A stretch of 11,684 nucleotides of DNA from an uncultured Coriobacteriales bacterium (GTDB taxonomy: Bacteria > Actinomycetota > Coriobacteriia > Coriobacteriales > UMGS124), in contig CAIFEU010000081.1 in assembly GCA_903789505.1 (NCBI GenBank), positions 1-11,684 of the forward strand, written 5' to 3'. A model generated the notes under the pieces. That model saw only the letters and a list, made by a program, of their open reading frames with translations. It was not told the origin of the DNA and ran no database searches. A program made the position numbers and the translations under genes. Of the stretch, positions 6,061-11,684 are shown in pieces; positions within the stretch are counted from its first letter, which is position 1, and each line of letters opens with the position of its first letter.

Positions 6061-7659
6061 ATGGCAACGAGCGACGCGGACGGAGCGGGCAGGGAGGGTG
6101 CAAGCGGCATGGTCGGCGAGGGCGGCGCGCGCGATGCGGAGACGGCGCGCCCGGGCGCGGCGGGAGGCCCGCGCCGCCTCGGCTTCTACCAGGCTGCCGA
6201 CCTCGCTGCGCAGGGTGGCGTCGACGGGCTGGGCGTGAGGCGCCTCGCGCTGACGCCCGACGGCCCGGTCCCGTCGCCGACCCGCGAGACGGCCTCCCCC
6301 GAGGGCGAGCGCGCCGCGGGGCCCGTGCTGTCCGCGCGTGCGGGCGTCCCGCAGTTCGCGGGCGGTGCGAGCGCGCGGCTCATCGCGCCGGACATCTGGT
6401 GGGTCGGCGCGGGCGACAAGCGGCTGGCGCTGTTCGAGAACGCGTTCCCGCTCACGCACGGCATGGAGTACAACTCCTACCTGATCGTCGATGAGAAGGT
6501 GGTGCTGGTCGAGACCATCGACCGCGCCGTCTCGGGCCAGTTCTTCGAGAACGTCAGCGCGGTTTTGGGCGACCGCCCGGTCGACTACGTCGTCATGAAC
6601 CACGCCGAGCCCGACCACAGCGCCACGCTCGGCCAGGTGCTCGCCCGCTGGCCGGGCGCGCGGCTGGTCTGCACCGGGCTGGGCGCCAAGTTCGCCGGGC
6701 AGTTCTTCACGCCCGAGCTGCTCGAGCGCTGCGTGATCGCCAAGGAGGGCGACGCCCTGCTGACGGGACGCCACGCGCTGACCTTCGTCGAGGCGCCCTG
6801 GGTCCACTGGCCTGAGGTCATGATGAGCCTCGACGTGGCCACCGGCGTGCTGTTCAGCGCCGACGCGTTCGGGACCTTCGGCGCGCTCGACGGCAACGTC
6901 TTTGTCGACCAGATGGGCGGCATCGACGACGACTCGCGCCTGGCCGAGTACCGCCGCTACTACACCAACATCGTGGGCAAGTACGGGCCCTACACGAGCC
7001 GGGCGCTCGACAAGCTCGCGTCCGCCGACGTGGCGATGCTGTGCCCGACGCACGGCCCCGTGTGGCGCCGCGACCTGGACAGGATTATCGGCAAGTACGC
7101 CACCTGGGCGTCGTACCGGCCGGAGGACCGCGCCGTGGCGATCTTCTGCGCCAGCATCTACGGGGGCACCGAGAGCGCGGCCAACATGCTCGCCGCTCGG
7201 CTTTCGGCGGCTGGCGTCTCCGACGTGCGCGTCTACGACGTGGCCAACACGCACTCGAGCTACCTGCTGGCGGAGGCGTTCCGCTGCAGCCACCTGGTGT
7301 TCGCCAGCGTCACCTACAACAACGGCATGTTCTCGGCGATGCGCAACCTGATCGCCGACATGGGGGAGCACCACATGCAGGCGCGCCACGTCTCGTTCAT
7401 CGAGAACGGCACCTGGCATGCCAACTCCGGCAAGCTCATGCGCCAGGCGCTCGCCGCTATGCCCGACATGGTCGAGGTGGGTGAGGCGGTGACGCTGAAG
7501 TCGACCGTCAGCCCCGAGTCGGCCGCGAGGATCGACGCCCTGGCGATCTCGATCGCCGCCTCACTGCGCGGCGACGCGACAGGGGCGCACGAGACGCGCC
7601 TGTCAGACCCGCTGCCTCCCGTCGACACGACCTCCGGCGCCAGCCGCAAGGGGCACTAG
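6061..7659 (+). CDS. Cytoplasmic flavodiiron protein (FprA-type) with N-terminal extension
   Basis: 532 residues, a close paralogue of the preceding protein but without signal peptide or rubredoxin. Seen: an atypical region of about 108 residues rich in Gly, Ala, Arg and Pro, containing GFYQAADLAAQGGVDGL (41-57); the diiron domain (about 108-350) with H181-x-E183-x-D185-H186, H249, D268 and H331 all present; a flavodoxin domain (about 357-505) with SIYGGTESAA (365-374); and a short polar tail. Known: proteins of this two-domain (class A) layout receive electrons from a separate rubredoxin or flavin reductase. Start ATG at 6061 has GAAAGGGG eight bases upstream; an in-frame ATG at 6109, also behind a purine-rich stretch, is possible. 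Even that start leaves about 90 extra residues, since the family normally begins near residue 108. The enzyme call is firm; the role of the extension is unknown. Confidence 0.93.
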   Translation: MATSDADGAGREGASGMVGEGGARDAETARPGAAGGPRRLGFYQAADLAAQGGVDGLGVRRLALTPDGPVPSPTRETASPEGERAAGPVLSARAGVPQFAGGASARLIAPDIWWVGAGDKRLALFENAFPLTHGMEYNSYLIVDEKVVLVETIDRAVSGQFFENVSAVLGDRPVDYVVMNHAEPDHSATLGQVLARWPGARLVCTGLGAKFAGQFFTPELLERCVIAKEGDALLTGRHALTFVEAPWVHWPEVMMSLDVATGVLFSADAFGTFGALDGNVFVDQMGGIDDDSRLAEYRRYYTNIVGKYGPYTSRALDKLASADVAMLCPTHGPVWRRDLDRIIGKYATWASYRPEDRAVAIFCASIYGGTESAANMLAARLSAAGVSDVRVYDVANTHSSYLLAEAFRCSHLVFASVTYNNGMFSAMRNLIADMGEHHMQARHVSFIENGTWHANSGKLMRQALAAMPDMVEVGEAVTLKSTVSPESAARIDALAISIAASLRGDATGAHETRLSDPLPPVDTTSGASRKGH

Positions 7660-7689
7660 CGGCGCAGGGCGCTCGCCGCAGGGTGACGA

Positions 7690-7821
7690 GGGGGGGGGGG
7701 GGGGGGGGGGGCGGGGGGGGGGGGCCCCGCGCGGGCCGGGGGGGGGGGGGGCGGGGGGGGGGCGGGGCGGGGGGGGGGGTGGGGGGCGCGGGGGGGGGGG
7801 CGCCCCCCCCCCCCCCCCCCC
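7690..7821. other. G/C homopolymer tract, probable assembly or sequencing artefact
   Basis: An almost unbroken run of G (including 22 in a row at 7690-7711) with rare C and one T, then a switch near 7801 to a run of C (19 in a row at 7803-7821). It contains the palindrome CCCGCGCGGG (7726-7735). G-runs turning into C-runs are what results when read ends from both sides collapse into no-signal G calls and are joined. It lies between two convergent genes, where a strong terminator hairpin would be expected, so a real but unreadable hairpin may lie underneath. Base order and length here should not be trusted. Confidence 0.75.
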
Positions 7822-7847
7822 TGCTATCCATGCGATGGGTCTCAGGT

Positions 7848-9509
7848 CTAAACCTCGAGCTTGTTCTGCAACTCGTCACGGGTGTGAACGCCGAGCTTGG
7901 CATAGACGTTGCGGGCGTGCCCACGTACAGTGTTCTCGCTGATGCTGAGCTCCTCGGCGATGAAGTTCTTGCTGCGACCGCGCGCCAGCAGGCGGAAGAC
8001 GTCCAACTCCCGTTGGGTCAGCCCGCAGCTTGCGGCGATTTGCTCGCACCGGGAGTCGATTGACGCGAACTCTTCGGGAGTAGTGACGCCGCCGCGCAGG
8101 TCGGCGAATATCCTCTGGACGTCGGGGTCGCGCGTCTCGAGGCAGAACACCATCACGATTCCAAGCGCCCACAGGGACGCGACGCACGTTACCGCGGTGA
8201 TGCTTGCCTGACCGAACAGGATGCGTTCCCCTGCGTCCGACAGGACCGTTGCCCTTGCGACCCGCCCCAGGTATGTCGTGAGCGCATAGGCTCCCCAACC
8301 GAAGCCGAACAGCGCAGTCGGACGAACGTCGGAATGGTGGGCTATGTCGGCGAGTGCCAGCCAGAGCAGCATGACAATCAAGCTCGCGACGACGTGCATG
8401 CACAGGCTGACGGCCTCTTCCGCGACGCCGAGTGCGCTCAGGGCGAGCGCGGTGCTGAGGAAGAGGAAGACGAAGCGCCATAGCTGGGGGAAGTCCAAGG
8501 AACGTCCCATGCCGATGACCCAGACGAGCACCACGACTGAGAAGGCGACCTCTATGGCATGACTCGCCATGCTGACGAGCGCGCTCCCGGCGCCGAAGTC
8601 GTTGTCGGTCGGAACGATGCCCCTCAACAGGCAAAACGTGAACACGCACGTCGCGACGCGCGCCAGTGACGAGAGCGTCTCCCTCGAATTCGGGTAGATG
8701 ATCTGCCCCCGGGCGCCTTCGGGCGCGTGGGGGCGCCCCGCATCCGCCCGTCGCAGGCACAGCAGCGAGATGACGGGCAGGGCGAGGGCGAACAGTGAGC
8801 CGACAATCGCCGGCAGCACGTCGAGTGCGATCTTGAGGGGAGACCCAATCAGGTACGAGAGGAAGAGGCACAGGACGCTCAGACGGATGCCGAGGTCGGC
8901 GTAATGGGAGAACCAGCGGGCGTATCCCCATCCCATGCAGATGCCGGCTGCCGTGACGTTTGCCGCGGACCAGGCCGCTTGCGGAATCCCGACCATGCCC
9001 TGGGCCACCACCGATGCCGTGCATGAACACATGAGCACGGTCATTGCCAGGTCGAGGTGCGTGTCTCTGCCGTCATGTCCGGCGTCGCCTCCGTTTTCGC
9101 TCCGGTGCAGGGAGCGGACGCATGCGAGGGCGAGGGCCACCGCCATGACTCCATAGATGTCGAGCCAGGGGCCTGCGGACATTCCCGAGCGCAGCGGAGT
9201 GAGGTTGAACCAGTAGATCCAGACGTGCATCGTCCACAGGGCCGTGCAGCACAGGGCATCCCGTCCCTGTTCGACCAGGGCGCGAATCCCTCTCCCATCG
9301 GCTTTTCCATCGGTCTTCCCGGACAACCGAGTGTCCCCCAAACGCTCCGCGTGCCGCAGTCGTTGGAGACGACCGCGAGCACTCGGAGCCCCATTCGTGC
9401 GGGCGGAGGAGTCGTCCCCGAACCGAGGGAACTGTAGCACATGCCATCTTTCCTGGCATTGCTGGGGAAGGGGCGGTCGCCAACTCGTCTGGCGTGACTC
9501 GCTATGCAC
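7848..9509 (-). CDS. Membrane-embedded LuxR-family transcriptional regulator, about 12 TM segments (second copy)
   Basis: Up to 553 residues. Seen: about twelve hydrophobic segments between residues 85 and 456, then a C-terminal LuxR helix-turn-helix (about 484-550) with GLTQRELDVFRLLARGRS and SISENTVRGHARNVYAKLGV, a textbook match. It shares architecture with the regulator at 506-2332, including the RCxQIA-x2-C entry to the HTH, but the two are clearly diverged. The start is uncertain: the GTG at 9509 has GGGAG about a dozen bases upstream; a GTG at 9440 (behind AGGAAAG) and a TTG at 9326 (behind GGGGGA) are alternatives. The first 70 or so codons use A- and T-ending codons unlike the rest, so the true protein may begin nearer 9326. 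It is divergent from a Tat-exported reductase with a paired palindrome between them, so it probably senses that enzyme's substrate and controls its gene. The ligand is unknown. Confidence 0.9.
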   Translation of the reverse strand: MHSESRQTSWRPPLPQQCQERWHVLQFPRFGDDSSARTNGAPSARGRLQRLRHAERLGDTRLSGKTDGKADGRGIRALVEQGRDALCCTALWTMHVWIYWFNLTPLRSGMSAGPWLDIYGVMAVALALACVRSLHRSENGGDAGHDGRDTHLDLAMTVLMCSCTASVVAQGMVGIPQAAWSAANVTAAGICMGWGYARWFSHYADLGIRLSVLCLFLSYLIGSPLKIALDVLPAIVGSLFALALPVISLLCLRRADAGRPHAPEGARGQIIYPNSRETLSSLARVATCVFTFCLLRGIVPTDNDFGAGSALVSMASHAIEVAFSVVVLVWVIGMGRSLDFPQLWRFVFLFLSTALALSALGVAEEAVSLCMHVVASLIVMLLWLALADIAHHSDVRPTALFGFGWGAYALTTYLGRVARATVLSDAGERILFGQASITAVTCVASLWALGIVMVFCLETRDPDVQRIFADLRGGVTTPEEFASIDSRCEQIAASCGLTQRELDVFRLLARGRSKNFIAEELSISENTVRGHARNVYAKLGVHTRDELQNKLEV

Positions 9510-9829
9510 GGGCGTCGCCGCTCCCTGTTGTCAAGGGCCTCCCCGTAAAACCTGACGTCACCGGACAACAGCACGAAACGTGTCTTGTCTCGTAAACGCG
9601 CAGGTCAACGGGCGCGATAAAGGGACGACACGTTTCGTGGCTCCACAGCCGCGCGAATCGCCCGCATGATGAGGTCAAGGCGCGCCGCGGTGGTGCCGTG
9701 GCGTCATTGCGACGCGTTTGTGGGTGTGAGCGGTGGCGGGGCCCCGGGTTTCATCCCCGGCGAAGCCCGCGCCGCGTTGCCGGTGGGTCGAGGGGCCACA
9801 TCGAGAGGCCCGGTGAGAAGGGGACACAT
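9510..9829. other. Divergent regulatory region between LuxR regulator and reductase
   Basis: 320 bases with no supported gene. It holds the paired palindrome at 9572-9639, an 8-bp palindrome TGACGTCA (9553-9560), and a possible plus-strand -10, GATAAA (9616-9621), lying between the two halves of the pair. If the regulator starts at 9440 or 9326 instead of 9509, the region is longer. The reductase ribosome site GAGAAGGGG is at 9815-9823. Confidence 0.6.
9572..9639. promoter_or_regulatory. Paired palindromic operator candidate (CACGAAACGTG)
   Basis: CACGAAACGTGTC (9572-9584) and GACACGTTTCGTG (9627-9639) are perfect reverse complements, 13 bp each, with centres 55 bp apart. Each half also contains its own dyad, CACG-AAA-CGTG, suited to a dimeric helix-turn-helix protein. 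The possible -10 for the reductase (9616-9621) falls between them. Two dimer sites with this spacing suggest cooperative or looping binding by the adjacent LuxR regulator. This is inferred from position and symmetry, not from a known consensus. Confidence 0.65.
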
Positions 9830-11545
9830 ATGGAAGACATCGACAGGGGCATGGGCAATCACGTCTCGACGCGCAGGGGGTTCGTGACGGGCGCGGCAGT
9901 CGCGGCGGGAGCTGCCCTCGCGGGGCAGGCGTTGGGGGGACGCCCCGCTCGGGCGCAGGAGAAGGCATCGACGGACGGTGACCCAAACGCCGTGCCCTCG
10001 AGTTGGGACGTGGAGACCGACGTCGTCGTCATGGGATATGGCTACTCGGCGATGGCGAGCGCGATATCTGCGGCGGTGGAAGGCTCTCGGGTTCAGGTCT
10101 TCGAGAAAGCCCCCGAGCAGTATGCGGGCGGTAACAGCTCCGTGTGCTGTGGGTACTTCAATCTCGTCAGCGGCAGTGGCTCGCTCGACTACTGGAAGGC
10201 GCTGGCGGACGGGGGCGTGTCCGACGAGGAGTGTGAGGCGGTCTGCAACGCGACCGAGCAGATGCCCGACTGGCTCGTCGAGAACGTCTTCCCCGACGCC
10301 GTCATCGACACGTACACCGGTAAGAAGGCGGTCAAGCAGTTCAACGGCACCGAATACCCCGATGCCGGCTGCAAGGCGATTACGATTCCGCTCGAAGGCC
10401 CTGGCACCGATAAGAACATGGGGCTGGGCAATGCCATGTGGCTTGCAATCGACAAGAAGATTCGCGGCGACTACGCAGACAAGATTACGGTGAACTTCGA
10501 GTCTCCCGTCACCCATCTTATCTTCGACCCGTCCACCAAGGAGGTGTTCGGCGTCCGCGTGGAGCAGGGCGGCAAGCAGATCTGCGTCAAGGCGTCCAAG
10601 GGCGTCGTCATGGCGTGCGGGGGTTTCGAGGGCAACTACGACATGATCAAGGATTTCTACCTCCCCTTCTATGAGCAGTATCAGATCGGTAGCCCCTATA
10701 ACACCGGCGACGGCATCGTGATGCTCAACGAGATAGGCGCGCGCCTGCGCCACATGGCGGCGGTCGAGTACGGCGCCACGTGCTGCCTTGAGCTCTCGCG
10801 CAAGTACAACCAGGCGATCTGCACCCACAACGGTGGCGACAACGCGCATATGGTCTACATCAACCAGCACGGGAAGCGCTTCATTGCCGAGAACAGCCGT
10901 TGGCCCGCGCACGACAAGAGGTACCCGTATCCGTGCTTTGACCAGGAGCTCCCTAATCTCGAGGTCACGAACTACCCGTGGTGGATGGTCTTCGACGAGA
11001 CGCGGCGCACCAAGGGGACGATCTTTGCCTGGTCAAACCCCATTCGCAACGAGGGGTGGGCTGCCGTGCGCGGCACGTACCAGTGGAGCGACGACTGCAC
11101 GCCCGAGATTGAGGATGGAGTCGTGCTGAAGGCGGACTCCATCGAAGAGCTCGGCAAGCTCATGGGCTTCTCCGACGATGACCTCCAGGCATTCGTGGAC
11201 GAGATCGCATCGTTCAACGAGAACGGCGCCAACGGCGAGGACCCCGAGTTCGGCCGGGAGGAGACCGCCGACGAGCAGGAGGAGGGCAAGATGGGCGTCA
11301 CCGATGGCCCCTTCTATGCCATCAAGTGCGGGCTCTCCTATCTCAACACCAACGGCGGTGGCGCCCGTACGGTGGACTACCAGGTGGTCGATTGGAACAA
11401 CAACGCCATCCCGCGCCTGTACGAGGCGGGGGAGTTCGGCTCGATCTTCTACCACTACTACTCGGGCGGTGGCAACATCTGCGAGTGCTTCACCTCGGGC
11501 ATGATGTGCGGCAAGAACGTGAGCGCGCTGGACTCCTGGGAGTAG
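9830..11545 (+). CDS. Tat-exported FAD-dependent reductase (fumarate reductase/3-ketosteroid dehydrogenase-like flavoprotein)
   Basis: 571 residues. Seen: a Tat signal (S13-T-R-R-G-F-V19, Ala-rich core, likely cleavage after ARA at 40-42); an N-terminal FAD dinucleotide-binding fold starting DVVVMGYGYSAMASA (64-78) and ending at E92; a GNS motif after it (101-103); MACGGFEGN (261-269), typical of FAD_binding_2 proteins; a substrate-cap region; and the C-terminal FAD element PRLYEAGEFGS (528-538). Known: this family transfers hydride from FAD to activated double bonds in fumarate, urocanate, cinnamates, steroids and similar compounds. No CXXCH haem motif is present, so electrons must come from a separate cytochrome or quinol system not in this window. 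The canonical fumarate reductase stretch HGxNRLGG is replaced by YHYYSGGGNICECFTSG, so fumarate is an unlikely substrate. Start ATG at 9830 has GAGAAGGGG six bases upstream. Family is firm; substrate is unknown. Confidence 0.92.
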   Translation: MEDIDRGMGNHVSTRRGFVTGAAVAAGAALAGQALGGRPARAQEKASTDGDPNAVPSSWDVETDVVVMGYGYSAMASAISAAVEGSRVQVFEKAPEQYAGGNSSVCCGYFNLVSGSGSLDYWKALADGGVSDEECEAVCNATEQMPDWLVENVFPDAVIDTYTGKKAVKQFNGTEYPDAGCKAITIPLEGPGTDKNMGLGNAMWLAIDKKIRGDYADKITVNFESPVTHLIFDPSTKEVFGVRVEQGGKQICVKASKGVVMACGGFEGNYDMIKDFYLPFYEQYQIGSPYNTGDGIVMLNEIGARLRHMAAVEYGATCCLELSRKYNQAICTHNGGDNAHMVYINQHGKRFIAENSRWPAHDKRYPYPCFDQELPNLEVTNYPWWMVFDETRRTKGTIFAWSNPIRNEGWAAVRGTYQWSDDCTPEIEDGVVLKADSIEELGKLMGFSDDDLQAFVDEIASFNENGANGEDPEFGREETADEQEEGKMGVTDGPFYAIKCGLSYLNTNGGGARTVDYQVVDWNNNAIPRLYEAGEFGSIFYHYYSGGGNICECFTSGMMCGKNVSALDSWE

Positions 11546-11558
11546 CCCGGGGATGGGG

Positions 11559-11587
11559 CGCCTGCCCTACGGTGTGACGGGCGGGTG
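11559..11587 (+). terminator. Possible hairpin terminator after the reductase
   Basis: CGCCTGCCC (11559-11567) can pair with GGGCGGGTG (11579-11587), nine pairs including two G-T wobbles, around an 11-base loop. It lies 13 bases after the stop codon. No T-tract follows, so support is modest. Confidence 0.3.
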
Positions 11588-11610
11588 ACTGCCGGATTAT
11601 AGATAAGAGA

Positions 11611-11684
11611 GACGACGAGGGGGGGGGGGGGGGGCGGGCCCGGGGCACGCGACCCCCGCCGATGACGGGCCGCGACCCGGGCCC
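11611..11684. other. Poly-G run and GC-rich contig-end-like sequence
   Basis: GACGACGAGG leads into 16 consecutive G (11619-11634), then mixed GC-rich sequence to the window end. The lead-in matches the minus-strand flank of the hairpin at 5801-5841, and GACGAG also precedes the long tract at 7690. Probably another hairpin or terminator read poorly by the sequencer; no gene is seen. Confidence 0.5.

Noticed and set aside
5977..7419. A 480-codon open frame antisense to the second flavodiiron gene
   Set aside because: Same shadow pattern; no ribosome site and no domain, while the sense strand has all diiron ligands.
7690..7821. The G-rich tract as a functional G-quadruplex element or recombination hotspot
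   Set aside because: The almost pure homopolymers and the G-to-C switch fit sequencing failure better; without independent reads a biological role cannot be claimed.
7683..8063. An open frame of poly-Gly and poly-Pro through the homopolymer tract
   Set aside because: It exists only because the G/C run has no stop codons, and the tract itself is probably an artefact.
9553..9560. TGACGTCA as an operator
   Set aside because: An 8-bp palindrome occurs by chance fairly often; only one copy is seen and it is not clearly placed against a promoter, so it is noted only in the region entry.
9041..9574. An overlapping minus-strand frame as the true N terminus of the second LuxR regulator, with a frameshift
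   Set aside because: It includes a good-looking ATG (GCCGATGGGAG near 9310), but the other frame carries the hydrophobic first segment without a break, and no homology supports a frameshift. The start remains open.
9704..10912. A 402-codon open frame antisense to the FAD reductase
   Set aside because: It overlaps the catalytic gene entirely, starts inside that gene and has no family signature.
1..11684. CRISPR arrays, tRNA or rRNA genes, insertion-sequence ends, phage or toxin-antitoxin genes
   Set aside because: Scanned for by eye; no regularly spaced repeats, cloverleaf-like sequences, transposase motifs or small two-gene toxin units were seen.

Overview
The window looks like a piece of a high-GC, strictly anaerobic actinobacterium of the class Coriobacteriia, most likely family Eggerthellaceae (Eggerthella/Gordonibacter/Adlercreutzia-like). 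The signs are the combination of Tat-exported flavoprotein reductases, membrane-embedded LuxR-type regulators with about 12 predicted membrane segments encoded next to such reductases, and flavodiiron and rubredoxin proteins. This placement is inferred from gene content; no rRNA or other marker gene is present.

Layout. (1) 1-178 (-) is the start of a Tat-signal protein cut by the window edge. It is divergent from a 12-TM LuxR-family regulator at 506-2332 (+). (2) On the minus strand, a small membrane protein (3393-3109) is followed by an iron-sulfur flavoprotein-like reductase (3051-2416). The latter converges on the regulator across a 12-bp hairpin. (3) Divergent from that pair are two flavodiiron protein genes in tandem. 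The first (4069-5709) carries a Tat signal at its N terminus and a short rubredoxin domain at its C terminus. The second (6061-7659) has no signal peptide but has an unusual extension of about 108 residues before the catalytic domain. A 13-bp GC-rich hairpin separates them, so they are probably separate transcription units. (4) An extreme G/C homopolymer tract (7690-7821) follows; it is probably an assembly or sequencing artefact at a hard-to-read spot. (5) Beyond it, in visibly lower-GC DNA, a second 12-TM LuxR regulator (7848-9509, -) is divergent from a Tat-exported FAD-dependent reductase (9830-11545, +). Between them lies a 13-bp inverted repeat pair, each half of which contains the interrupted palindrome CACGAAACGTG: a good operator candidate. 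The window ends in another poly-G run.

How the parts may work together. The middle block reads as oxygen/nitric-oxide/peroxide defence of an anaerobe: two flavodiiron proteins plus an Isf-like reductase. The unusual point is that one flavodiiron-rubredoxin fusion appears to be sent across the membrane, while its paralogue stays in the cytoplasm. Both flanks show the same pattern, a membrane LuxR sensor back to back with a Tat-exported protein gene. On the right flank the partner is clearly a flavoprotein reductase; that family is linked in gut Coriobacteriia to substrate-induced anaerobic respiration. No substrate can be assigned from sequence alone. No tRNA, rRNA, CRISPR array, transposase or phage gene was recognised.
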